The translations under genes were made by a program, and so were the position numbers. From Dipodascopsis uninucleata var. uninucleata (lineage: Eukaryota > Ascomycota > Lipomycetes > Lipomycetales > Lipomycetaceae), in the NCBI GenBank assembly GCA_030568195.1, contig JAJLTO010000004.1, positions 1,448,147 to 1,512,146 of the forward strand: 64,000 nt of DNA. The letters run 5' to 3'. Numbering within the stretch: position 1 is the stretch's first letter; every line of letters begins with the position of its first letter. Shown here piece by piece: positions 21,263 to 32,762 of this stretch. The notes beneath the pieces are model-generated. The model saw only the letters and a program-made list of their open reading frames with translations, did not search any database and was not told where the DNA came from.

Positions 21263-22942
21263 ATGAAGTTTGGTGGTATCTGTTCTGCAATTTTTCTAGG
21301 TTGCCATGTAGCTGCGGGCCTGGCTGGAGCTGTCAATACACCAGTAGACGGAGTACTTCAGCTTGACTTTATCGGTGAAAAGAGTGCGTCCGCAAAGCAA
21401 TCGATTTACACTCTTCGCCATAGAGATCATCTCATCAAGCGTGCGACTTCTAAACCTGTTTTGGAGGCCATTGACAATGCACTGTATCTTTACTATGCCA
21501 ATGTTTCTGTTGGCACCCCAGCACAGGATCTCCGTCTGCTAATAGATACTGGATCTGCAGATGTTTGGTTTCAGACTAGTGAAAATCCTTTTTGTGAAAC
21601 TGATACTGATCCATGTGCAATTAGTGGTCAATTCAATTATGACGAGTCTAGTACTTACGATCCAATAGAAAATGTTACATTTTCCATTCATTATGCGGAC
21701 AAAACTTACGCTCGTGGTGTCTATGCTAGAGACACTTTTGAGATTGGAGGTGCAGTTATTGATAACTATATCATGGGCGTATGTTTCGAGGGCAATAGTA
21801 CTCAAGCTATCATGGGCATTGGCTATAATACCGACGAGTCAATTGCTAGCTCGGGCACAGTGTACAAAAACGTACCACAACGATTGGTTGACTCGGGTTA
21901 TATCAAAACTCCTGCTTATTCTCTTTGGCTGAATGATTTGGAATCTTCCACGGGTAATGTTTTGTTTGGTGGTATTGATACCGAGAAGTTCTCGGGTGAG
22001 CTTGTTCAGATCGCTATTGATTATAATAAGGGAGGACGTTACTCGCGTTCTGAATTCTTTGTTAGCCTGACAGGATTTTCCGTAACTAGTAACGACACTA
22101 CTACGCAGATTACGGATGATTCATTTGAATTATCTGGTCTACTCGATTCTGGTACTTCTTTCACGTTCTTGCCTAATGATATTGTTGAAGCTTTTGCCGA
22201 AATGACAGACAGTATTTACGACGAAAAACATGATGGATATATCACCATATGCAACGAATCATCATTGCCTATTTCGTTGAATTATATATTTGGTGATGTT
22301 ACCATTCCAGTTAGTCTGAATGAATTATTTATTCCTACAGGTGAAGTATTAGATGGCGATCTTCCGTTGTGTTTAATGGGTATTTTCGACAACTCCAAAG
22401 TTGGACATACTATTTTGGGTCAAAATTTCTTGAGATCGGCTTATGTCGTTTATGATATGAGAAATAGCGTTATTGCTATGGCTCCTACAGTTTTCAACAG
22501 TTCAAAGTCTAATATAGTCGCGATATTGGATAATATTCCGGATGTCAGTATCGATGACAGTGCTACCGCGTCAACTATTTATAAACCTACTGATGCTCCT
22601 ACCACCGTCGCTGGATTGGAGCCCGAGGAAGTCAGTGAGGCTGTCTATCAATTATCCACGCTAATGACATCGTTATGGAATGCTGTAGAGTATGACATCA
22701 CTGCAACGGATAGTACATATACGACCACCGCTAAATCAGAAAGTGCCATATATACTATGTACACTAGCATCACCAGCTCTCAAAATATTACAAACGTAAC
22801 TCTCACCGGTTCTGGTGCTGCAAGTAGCACTTCAGCTTCTGCGGGAACCATTGCATCATCTCCTCTAAGTCCTGGTTCTATGACCATAGCTGTAACTGTC
22901 GTTTCTGCTTTTGCCGTTGGATTACTTGGAGTGATTTATTAA
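21263..22942 (+). CDS. GPI-anchored yapsin-like aspartic protease
   Basis: Single exon, 559 aa. A signal peptide (about 1-22) precedes a propeptide with a dibasic site, HLIKR near residue 58, suited to Kex2-type processing. The A1-family bilobal protease carries both catalytic aspartates: DTGSADVWF at about 95-103 and LDSGTSFTFL at about 294-303. Supporting features include YANVSVGTP, the flap-region Tyr in IHYADKTYARGVY, and GHTILGQNFLRSAYVVYD near the end of the second lobe. The tail is Ser/Thr/Ala-rich and ends in a hydrophobic segment after SPLSPGS, a typical GPI signal. The product should act at the plasma membrane or cell wall. Closest functional class: fungal yapsins. Confidence 0.92.
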   Translation: MKFGGICSAIFLGCHVAAGLAGAVNTPVDGVLQLDFIGEKSASAKQSIYTLRHRDHLIKRATSKPVLEAIDNALYLYYANVSVGTPAQDLRLLIDTGSADVWFQTSENPFCETDTDPCAISGQFNYDESSTYDPIENVTFSIHYADKTYARGVYARDTFEIGGAVIDNYIMGVCFEGNSTQAIMGIGYNTDESIASSGTVYKNVPQRLVDSGYIKTPAYSLWLNDLESSTGNVLFGGIDTEKFSGELVQIAIDYNKGGRYSRSEFFVSLTGFSVTSNDTTTQITDDSFELSGLLDSGTSFTFLPNDIVEAFAEMTDSIYDEKHDGYITICNESSLPISLNYIFGDVTIPVSLNELFIPTGEVLDGDLPLCLMGIFDNSKVGHTILGQNFLRSAYVVYDMRNSVIAMAPTVFNSSKSNIVAILDNIPDVSIDDSATASTIYKPTDAPTTVAGLEPEEVSEAVYQLSTLMTSLWNAVEYDITATDSTYTTTAKSESAIYTMYTSITSSQNITNVTLTGSGAASSTSASAGTIASSPLSPGSMTIAVTVVSAFAVGLLGVIY

Positions 22943-23742
22943 GGAAATTAAGATTGTTCATAACTTTGTAATTAGCAATGCTAGTTCATACTCGATCTAT
23001 AAAAGTCATTATTGAAATTTCATGCGATCATTTTGTTTACTTTAAATTTTTCAATATTTTTAAACTCATTACTTACTGATGTTAAATAATAGAGTGGAAG
23101 ACCAGCATTTTCAAATATGAATATCATAGTGAAATTTAAAATTAAGCATTTTTTGGTAAATTTGTATAATTTTGTTAAATATAAGCAATTCTGGGTTGAG
23201 TACTGTTAAGTAACACACGTAGATAAGTCATAGTTTTTTGCTTGGACAAGGCGTTCTTTTATTCGTTATCTTTTGGTACCTTAAGCTGTTCTCACAACGC
23301 TCTGACGCCTTCGAGTACTAGAGACAATGATATAGAGCAGTCTCATGGTTGCTGTTTTCTGCACTACTTTTCTAATATTTATAAGAAAGGAACATATGAG
23401 CAAAATACAAATGAAAATTGAATGTGGTTTATTTTATATATTAATTTTAGTCTAAAAGGGAAAAATCAGATCGAATAAAATAAGGAATTGCTCCGGGAGA
23501 TTTTAACTTTAGCTTCGAAATATCTCTCAGCTCTGAATATAGGCATATTGAGATGATAGAGTAATTCATACTATTAGTAATAATACACGATAAAGAATTG
23601 AGAATATATAATTATGAGATTATTAACTTCTTTCATAACTTATATCGCTGCACTACAGTTTGTTAATAAAGAATTACACATGATAGCAGAGATTAATACA
23701 GCTTAGCATATAGAAAAGAAACACTTGCGTAGATTAATCAAT
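22943..23742. other. Intergenic region / promoter of the DHA2 transporter
   Basis: Very AT-rich 800-bp spacer between two genes on the same strand. No gene seen. Confidence 0.5.
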
Positions 23743-25536
23743 ATGACTGATAGATTTGAATCACAGGCTCGATTTGAAGATGATATTGAAGTGACAGAGT
23801 CAGTGCCTTTATTAGAAGAAGAAAATCACCAGAATGATAAACCAGTAACGAACCAAGAAACAGATGAGCAGCGAGAAGCTCGTGAAGAAGAGGAGATTCA
23901 AACGACCTCTATTGCAACAGTTTTCATCTCGCTTTATGTTGGGATGTTTCTATCAGCACTTGATAGTACTATAGTCGCTACCTTACTCTCTCACATTGCA
24001 TCGGATTTCAATCAGTTCAAATTGGTATCATGGATTGCTACTGCTTATATGATCAGTCTTGCAGCTATCCAACCAGTTTATGGAAAGCTTTCGGTATGTA
24101 AATATATGTTGAGTCATTTATGATGAAATACTAATTATAATTAGGATATTTTTGGTAGGAAGCCACTGTTACAATTCTGCAATGTAAGTACAGTACTAGT
24201 ATCAGCTTGACATTTTAATCTAAAAATTTTATGTACTAAATGCTTTCTTTACAAATAGATCGTCTTTGGTATTGGCTCTGTTCTTTGTGGTATTGCACCA
24301 AATATGACCTTCTTGATTTTTGCTCGCCTAATTGCTGGCTGTGGGGGTGGCGGTCTTTGGTCACTAACTTCAATTGTTTTAACTGACATAGTACCATTGC
24401 GTCAGAGAGGTGTTCTTCAAGGAATAGGAAATATTGTGTATGGTTCTGGAGCAGCTCTCGGGGGTGTGGTTGGAGGTCTTGTTGCTCAAACTGTTGGATG
24501 GAGATGGGCTTTCATAGTTCAGGGTCCTATCATCCTGCTTGCAATCATTGCTGTACAGCTAAACTTGCCGGCCCTAAAGCAAGATGAGAATGTAGATATT
24601 AAATCTAAGCTTCGCAGAATTGACTTTGCAGGATCTCTATCATTATTTTGCACTTTGTCTCTTTTCCTGCTTGCTATAAGCATTGGGGGTAATTTTGCCC
24701 CATGGTTTAGTCTCCAGGTGATCCTGTCCCTGGTCTTCTCAGCTATATTCTGTTGCATATTCATCTACATTGAACTATATATTGCAGCAGAGCCCATTAT
24801 TCCACTGGAGATACTCAAGAACCGGACTGTTTTGGGCTCTTGCAGTACAGCCAATGTTATGAACATGATATACTATGCACATCTATACTACATGGCCATA
24901 TACTACATTAGCGTTCGTGGCAGTTCGCCGACCAATTCAGGATCAAGCCTAATTCCTATGTTCGGTGGAAATTCACTCGGATCTTTAACAGCTGGTCAAT
25001 ACATGAGGTCTACTGGTAGATATACGCCTATAGCAAGAGCAGGTAATTTTGTTATGCTACTAGCTACTACTAGTCTGGTATTTATTGGCAAATCTACTTC
25101 GTCAGTTTATATTTTCGCGGGAATGTTCTTTTCTGGATTTGGATACGGAATCTTAGGTACTGTAAACGCAATATCACTTGTGGCTGCTGTCCCCATTGAG
25201 AAACAGGCTGTGGCGACAAGTTTGCAATACGTGTTCAAGGCTTGTGGATCCACTATTGGAATAGCGATTGCTGCTGCTGTATACCAAAATGTGCTATCAC
25301 ATGAGCTGTTCGAGCGGATAACTGGTCCGGGTGCTGATGAATTCATTGATCGCATTAAGCAATCTATGGATGAGATATCCAGAGTCCCCATTGAATATCG
25401 AACAGCAGTGATAGAATCATATTTGATGAGCTCCCGGGCTGTATTCTTTACTGCTGTTATCTTCTCCATTACATGCTTTGGAACTCAGTTACTGTGTAAG
25501 GAATACGCTCTCCACAATAAAATTACAAGAAGGTAA
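23743..25536 (+). CDS. MFS transporter, DHA2 / Vba-like (14-TMS drug or amino-acid type)
   Basis: Exons 23743-24093, 24145-24183 and 24259-25536 give 555 aa. Both introns (51 and 75 nt) have GTATGT or GTAAGT donors and TACTAAT/TACTAAA branch-like sites. The middle exon is only 39 nt and encodes DIFGRKPLLQFCN, completing MFS signature motif A (YGKLSDIFGRKP) across the junctions. The acidic N-terminal tail is cytosolic. TM1 carries LDSTIVATLLSHIASDF, the DHA-family motif. The next TM region has SGAALGGVVGGLVAQ and WRWAFIVQGP. This family includes vacuolar basic amino-acid transporters (Vba) and multidrug exporters; the substrate cannot be read from sequence. An upstream in-frame TTG is not a eukaryotic start, so ATG 23743 is chosen. 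Confidence 0.88.
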
Positions 25537-27742
25537 ATGAGTAATGATCAATATCGAAAAGTCGGTCTTTAAAATTCAGAGGCGTGAAAATTTTGGTAGT
25601 GCTGGCTAGTACGTTTTTATTCTATAATAAAGAGTATAGTAGAATGGATCACTAGTTTGCATAATTAATGGACAGTTTTAGTTTTTTGGGAATGACGCTA
25701 CGAGTTTCTAGAGCATGTAATGATTATTCGATATTTGCAGCTGGTATCTTCTATAAGCAGATATCATTGTTTATGTTTACTTAACAGGTAACTTACCTGA
25801 TGGATGACGTTAATATAAGATTATGAAAACAATGATCGCTGTTTAAAGCTTGTTATATATTGACCATTGTAGAACTACAAAATAAGGTTTACACGCGTAC
25901 ATTGGTGAACATCCCTTAATTAACCTTAAATTTGTGCGAAATCAGTAGCATCAAAGTATAAGATTATCGTATTTCTTTCAATTTAACGTCGCTTGACGCG
26001 TGTGTACTACAAATAATTTGTCTTTTCAGTCTAATTCAAACGTATTATTGATGCTGTTATTAATTAGAATTAGCACGATCAGATCATAGATGAAAAGACC
26101 GTATGGAATAATATAATATGCACTCGAATTTTCGGTTAGAGTTCGCTTTGTCAACGTGCAATCTACTGTCGCTACTAAAGCTTATACCCAAAGGAATATT
26201 ACACAGTACCCTGTTCATTTCTATATCTAATTTCCAAGTCTAGCATGTCACTCTAGCTAGCTCGGGACTAGAATATGTGTTACTGTTATCATCTTTGAGT
26301 ATTCCGTCAGCTTGAACTAGATGCGAGTAACAGATAAAAGTGAGACATCTTTTATTAAATCTACCAGTCGATATGTAACTAGGCAATTTTGTACTATATG
26401 CTATAAAAGAGGAATAGGCGCGCGCGACTGGCATTGTTTATTGCATTGCATATTGAATGAAATCAAGATCTTGATATGGACAAATCAAGCATCTGCTGTG
26501 AACTTCAGTTGTCAGCTTCGACAAGAAAAATAAGATTCAGGGTGTCCTATAATCTCCGAGAAACACCTAAACCGCTACAGTGGTTCTGCAATCTAAGCCA
26601 CCTCTAATTCCGCGACATGGTAGGATGTAGCGAAAGTGGGAAATTAATTAAAGAGTCCTGCTTCGATCGAAGACAGTAGTAAAAATCTGTAAGTGAATAT
26701 AGTATTAAATAATGTCGTAGTTAATGTAAGGTAATATGCATGTCGGTATTTTTGACTATGATGCTTCATTCGCTGAGGCAATGATGTTCTCGATTGCGAA
26801 TACAATACTGGGTCGGATCACGATTACGAAGGATGACTGTATTCTGTATTTGTTAACTTTTTAAAGTGGATTTTCTTTAAAGTCAGATACGTTTGGTTCA
26901 TTTTACTGAGATCTGCAGTATACCTGTGATCACTGTTTTGTGTACAGTTCAATGTCAACTAAGAATTGTACGCGAGGAAAATATAACATCAGAAACTATT
27001 CATTCTACTGGCTCCAGTGTTTAGTATCATTACGAGTGCTAAAATGAATTTCTCTAAATTGTCCCGTTGGCAAAAGAAGATAAGTATCCAAACGCTGGTC
27101 TCAAATCCCTATCTAAATTATTTATCAGCAGTGAGTTAACTCTACTGATAGCAGGAACTGGTGTTGTTATGCTTGCTGTCAATATCAACAAACCAAATGT
27201 TGTGAAGTATGACAAAATTGTTGCTACCGTAGATATAACTGTCCAACTTTATTGATTCCTGCTCTTCATTTGCACTTTTTGCTATATTTATCTTGAAAAT
27301 AAAGAAAATCATACTCTAGAGACTGTCAATAGTATTGATGGAAGAAGCACAGGACTGGGATCTACTCTCGTATAGTATTTTTGGCTCGTACGATATTTGT
27401 CTCATTCAGCTTTGCATCAACTACAAGATCGCTACAATCAATGCAGTTTAATGATACTTCTACGTTTTTAACAGCAACAACGAGTAACTGGAAGCTATAA
27501 TTATTTAATTATGTTTGTATTTCCTGAGTAACTCGAGTAAACATGTAAGGGCAATATTTAGCCTTTATTAAATTTCGCAGATGTCTAAAATAGCGCCATT
27601 TTCAGTATATGTCAATCTATACACACACATAAATCCTTCCGTATTTCACATGATATAAACATTAATTAACCAGGTAACAATTGCTCTCGTAAGAACAATA
27701 ATTCAGTTTAATTCAGCATCAAAGTAGAGATGTATGACAAGC
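25537..27742. other. Intergenic region, no gene supported
   Basis: This 2.2-kb AT-rich stretch lies between convergent genes. A 62-codon frame at 27067-27255 lacks an ATG and has no recognisable motif. Confidence 0.45.
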
Positions 27743-29239
27743 TCACTCCTCATTCATTAAGTACTGCCAGCCATGCTTTCTTAAATAGTCACTAAGCCAC
27801 TTTAACTCATACCTAGGCCTCCCATTCCACCACCATAATCTACGCTTCAAAAACCCAGCCATTTCCACAGCACGCCAAAAATGATATAAAATGGCGACAG
27901 CTATTTTGTCACCTGAGTTTAGAGATTCTATAAATTCATGATCCATAATACCAGGAAAAGACATAATGACAAATACAAGTTTCCGCCTTCGCACGTTTTC
28001 AAGGGAAAACTCGTTTGTAGACGTGGTATGGAAATCTCTGAGCATGTTGTGAATGTTAGACACCACATGTAAAGGATAAGGCGCAGGTATCTGAAGTATA
28101 TCATAGTACTCAAATATTACTCGCAATTGAGGAGCTCGACTATAAATAGAATTTTGCTGCATGTTGACTTCCGTCTTTGTATGACTAACGACAATTTGCG
28201 CAAACACACTGCTGCTCAGCTGGGGGGAATTTTTGATCATCTCGACCATATTAAATAATAAAGACAGCAAATTAATGAAACTATTTCCATTCGTATAGCC
28301 AATCCACTCGACATCATCCTCTACCGACCCTACATCAGTTACAAGTGGTTCGGCAAAAGTGAATGAATGAACACTGAGAAGGATCGCCGTTACCATGAGA
28401 ATATCCATGCACTCACTCTGCAAATAAGCCAATGAGCGTCGAAGAAAGGCCAAAGAGAGCCGCCTGTGTTTAATTTCTCGCTCAATCAGAATTGAATGTA
28501 GTGATCTATCTATAGCATAGCTTTCACATGTAACATTATTACTCAATAGGTATGAAGCAGATATTGTGAGAAGCGCGTGTAGCAAACCACACAAACAGCT
28601 GTCCGTTTTATCCATCTCAGCATCTTCATTTTCAAACAGTTCGGATTGGCTGAGCAGATAATTAAATGATTCATTTCTAGCCTTGCAGGAACTGATGAGA
28701 ATGAAAAGTAGGGGCCGCCGATGATCTACTATTATACTTGGAGAGCTCGGACAACCTGCGAGTGCATCCTCAAGTAGACCCCAGTCATCGTCCTCTATTA
28801 CAAACGTTTCATGCTCTTTAGAGGAGGAAAGTAAGGTTACAATTCTGACAAATGTATTTCTAATTTCTTTGCATCGTTTACCGTCTGGTGTAACCGAGAT
28901 CGAGCAAACTTTAGGATCGATTGGCTTGCAGTTCCAGAAAGGCGGTTCTGTGATATTGCGATAAGTACACTTAAGTCCAGCTTTCAAGCAGCGTCCGCAG
29001 AAGGGCCTTTTTTCGTCGCACTATAATGGTAGTGTTAGATACATTAAAGTGCTTCTCAGATGTTGCGCTAAGTCTATCTTAGACCAACTACTCGCCTTGA
29101 TATGGCGGCTCTTGCATCTTGCACAACCGTTCCTAGATTTTGAGTGCGACTTTCGCTGGTTTTTTGGATATCTTTTTGCAGACTCAATTAGCTCCTTAGC
29201 GTCCTCGACAGACATAACATTGAAAATATCTTTGTTCAT
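27743..29239 (-). CDS. Zn2Cys6 fungal transcription factor
   Basis: Exons are 29239-29096 and 29020-27743, giving 473 aa. The 75-nt intron begins with GC, not GT (AAG|GCGAGT), has a CTAAC branch site and ends in TATAG. Splicing joins NGCARCKSRHIK to CDEKRPFCGRCLKAGLKCTY, recreating a full C6 binuclear cluster. A nearby GT donor would break the frame. The cluster lies at about residues 38-67, the linker is short, and the rest (about 85-473) is the helical middle and C-terminal part usual for this class. It is the only DNA-binding regulator seen in the window and lies 1 kb from the start of the proposed pectin cluster, so it is a candidate regulator by position only. Confidence 0.85.
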
Positions 29240-30273
29240 TGTAGGCCCTATGCGCCTATCTAGGTGCGGAGACCTTATTATGTCACAGATTACGATGCTC
29301 TGATGACTTATAGCTCGTTAAATTTATTTGCTAGTACGGTAAAGAGCGATGAACCTGTTTTGAATACGACGGTAGTATTAAATTACCATAACCCTGATAC
29401 CATGCCTAAAACGATACGAGGTGAGAGAGCGATTGCCCTAAATTCCGAGCTTGTGCAAGCGAAGCTGACTAAAATCTAACAAATCTAAGGCATTTGCATT
29501 ACGACGCGGAATACATCTGTGACATAGAGCTAGTTGACTATATTATATATAGTTGGAGGAGATGGCTGTGCTGAATCTGATCTATACTTAGCACTCATAC
29601 ATGTGTTATTTCCGCTCCGAACTCGGAAAGACTGTTAAAGCCTTGTATCAAGGCGCAGTGATTACCTACCGTCGTTTGCTCAGGAAGTTCAATGAAATGA
29701 GTGCGTTGCCTGCCCGTTCTCACAAATGTAGGTGTGGACAGTGCGCTGCAGTATTGTAGAGAGACATAGAATAATACCAATGAGTATATAAAATCCCAAT
29801 ATCGCATATGCGAGAAAAAAGGTAGTATATTTGGGAAAACAAGTCTGTGGTCTCCCAAAGTACCGCGATGCTGGGGACAGCCGCCGACGAAGAGAGCATA
29901 ACAAGAGCTCATGACTATATTAAAAGGAATATAATAGAACAGACTTATGGAGAGTAATGGCTTCGAGGTCCATGAACCATTAGCATGACTCACTGGTACT
30001 ATCTATTCTGATTTACAGGGTTCGATTAATTAATAGAAAGATACATGCAATCGCTTCGCAGTGCTGAAGCTAAGATCAGATCTTGAAACTTTAAATTAAA
30101 CGACATACAAAAACACGATGAAAGCACTGGTATGCACTATTTCAGATGGTATAGACTGATTAACAGGCTGGATTCCTATACACAAGAGGTACTGCAAAGT
30201 AAATAAAGCTTTGCGCACATAATGCGAACTTTTTCAAGAACTCAAAGAAGCTAAGTAATAGATATTGTAAGCA
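29240..30273. other. Intergenic region, no gene supported
   Basis: This 1-kb spacer separates two minus-strand genes. The minus-strand frame at 29595-29993 starts with GTG and has no recognisable domain, so I do not call it. Confidence 0.5.
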
Positions 30274-31012
30274 TTACTTGCGAAGTTTAGCAATAGTCGG
30301 ACCCAGCGGCTCGCCTGCGTGGAGCGCTTCAAAGGTAGCATCATCAATTTTCTTTCGCGCGACACAGAATTCAACCACTTTCTCAACAAGACTTGGAGGG
30401 ACTACTACAACACCATCGACGTCGCCAATCAGGTAGTCGCCAGGATGAATCCATAGGTCGCCCTTAAACTTGACAGGAACATTGATTTCCGATGATCGAG
30501 TAAAAGAGTTGGAGCCGAGAATACTGGATCCACGAGCGAATAGAGGAAATCCTATCTCCCGGTGCTCGTTAATGTCTCTAAAATTGCCATCGACAACGAC
30601 ACCCTCAGCGCCCAGATACTTTGCGCGCGTGGTCATCAAACCACCCCAGCATGCAGAGTAGAACTCCTTCGGTTGTGAAATAAACATGATCTTGCCGCGC
30701 GAGGCACTGTCAACGTAATGACCTGCCGGTGAGGGCGAACTCGTGTCTTTAGCATCAACCATCTTTACTGTGATAGCCTCGCCAAAGATTTTAGTATCGC
30801 CTGCCTGGCGCTGTGGCGACCACATCGTCAGTCCCTCGAGAAACCCTCCGTAGGGATATTTCAGCTTTACGAGTGCATCTCCTATCTACTTGTCGTTAGC
30901 AGCCTTTATCGCAGTATTTGATGCGGACACCTGATGCTCTAGAGAAAGTTTTACTTACGTCACAAGTAGCAAAGGTCTTAAGAGTGCTAATAAGCTTTGG
31001 TGAGAGCGACAT
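30274..31012 (-). CDS. RraA-like / HMG-aldolase family protein
   Basis: Exons are 31012-30959 and 30885-30274; the 73-nt intron has a GTAAGT donor and GCTAAC branch site. The product is 221 aa, the family's normal size. The join gives TCD|IGDALVKLKYPYGGFLEGLTMWSPQRQ, the conserved start of fungal RraA-like proteins (compare yeast YER010C). Further family features are YSACWGGLMTTRAKYLGAEG, VVVDGNFRDINEHREIGFPLFARGSS, and GDLWIHPGDYLIGDVDGVVVVPPSL, which hold the metal and carboxylate-binding residues. Characterised members are HMG/CHA aldolases and oxaloacetate decarboxylases needing divalent metal. It is head-to-head with the Dal5-type transporter at 32763, so a role with an imported keto- or sugar acid is plausible but unproven. 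Confidence 0.88.
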
Positions 31013-32762
31013 TGCCTATGATTGCTTTTTCGATAATACAAGTAGTATATTGGTGTTTCGCGCTGGAAATCTGCAGCGATATGCGATTTGGCGATCGATT
31101 CTAGCGGAATAACGACGATGAATATGTGAAGACAAATTGGTAGAGAATATCGCTGTGGTTTGCGGATTGCTTCCAGCGCTGCTTACTTTTCAGTTGGGAC
31201 ATTGTCGGGAGCCAGCGTCCTCTCATCGTATATTCCATCCGTCCGAGATTTGGCAATTCGATATCTACAGCTACAGAAAATGCGCACTAGATACTGCAAA
31301 AGAAATTCGCAGATATATGCTCTGGAATTTCGTAATATATCCATTGTTGTGCCGCATAGAGCGGAAGTTGAAGGTGCAGACAGTCAACGCTGCGACATCG
31401 ACATCGTCTCTTGGACACCAAACACGGTCAGGCTTTTTACAAGCTAGCAGCAACATAGGTACGGTTCGGGCCGAGCCAATGGTATATCTTATGCTAAAAG
31501 AAACAAATACTGTTGACTGCATATGGCCATACTCTTACCACTTTCAGACACCCAGCGGCTACGAATATACGGAGCTGACCATTTCATACGTGTTTAGGCG
31601 CATGTATGCTAGATGTAATGTAAGGGTATAAAACTACAGATGGATATAGCGACAGCTATTGCAAAGTATGTCATTGTGCGAGAGTGCGGGGGTGGATAAA
31701 CAGGAACTGATGCTCGCTTCATCAACACCCCTTGCTGCTAGCAATTTTGCATATATGACCTGAGGTCTCAGATAGCACGGCTATCAAGCAAATGCCAGAA
31801 ACTTGACAGTACGATAGCAATAACCGGCGGAAAGGCATAGAGCGCAGCAGGCTTTCGCCAGTCTCTACTACAGTATTTTTGTGTTTTCGAATTTCCATGC
31901 TGCTCCGGAATATCGTTGCTACAAGGTGTTGCCTGCGTCACATGAACGCTCTGGAGTCTGCAAGCTAGCGAAAATACAGGTGCGAACAAACAGTGCTAAA
32001 GCAATTCGTAATAGTGTGTATAAAATAGCGTAGATTCGGTCCTTGAGCAGATATCTAGCAGTAACGATTGCCGCGTTTATTTTAGTATGGAAACAATGCG
32101 CACAATGACAGGCTATTTGCCGTCCAAAACCGACGGATAGACAAAGATGTATTTACTTTCGAACGTACACGCATATTCACGCGCACACAACGTATATATA
32201 TATATACATACTTGCGAACTCACATGTACAGTATGGGCATAGTATATTTTATTTAAGATTTTTCAGAGCAGCGAACTTGGAACATCCGAATAGAGAATCT
32301 CTGACGTGTTGGGTATATGCTAAGGTACAACTAAGCCACAAGTCCTGGAGTTTATCTGTCATAAGCTCATAGCAAAGATCGCCGCGTGATGACTAAGCCT
32401 GGAGTCGCTTCTCAAATACTCACATGGCAACTGTGAGACGCAAAAATATCTACCCCGCTCGATTCTGGGGATTTTTTAAATTCTCCAACTATACCCCAGC
32501 CAACGGATAAGGACGGCTATAGACAAAATTAACCACTTGCGAAGAAAAGCTGCTTTGTCGATGTAGCGCTAGGAGATCTAAGGAACGCTCTATGCACCCC
32601 AGACTGAGGTCAACTCGCCCTGGCTAACCATATGGTAGTTTATTTAAACTGTTCCTGTCGCTCTTACTGAATTGTTGTCTCCATAGTACTTTTTCACACT
32701 TCCTGTACTATATATACTAGTTTATCATAACTCTGCAGGGTCGCTCGTGTGCAAGCGGTAAT
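31013..32762. other. Divergent promoter region (aldolase / Dal5-type transporter)
   Basis: This 1.75-kb spacer lies between head-to-head genes. A TA-dinucleotide run lies at about 32192-32207 and a TATATATA near 32709-32716, close upstream of the transporter ATG. I searched it by eye for CGG-N9-CCG as found in the later promoters and saw none. Short frames at 31137-31631 are not convincing genes. Confidence 0.45.

Noticed and set aside
25309-25324. A further CGGA-N7-TCCG match
   Set aside because: It lies inside the coding sequence of the DHA2 transporter and lacks the full GCGGA/TCCGC arms, so it is probably chance.
27067-27255. 62-codon plus-strand frame with a hydrophobic centre
   Set aside because: It has no ATG and no family match that I recognise; it is too short to support.
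29595-29993. 132-codon minus-strand frame
   Set aside because: It starts with GTG, has no domain and lies in spacer DNA.
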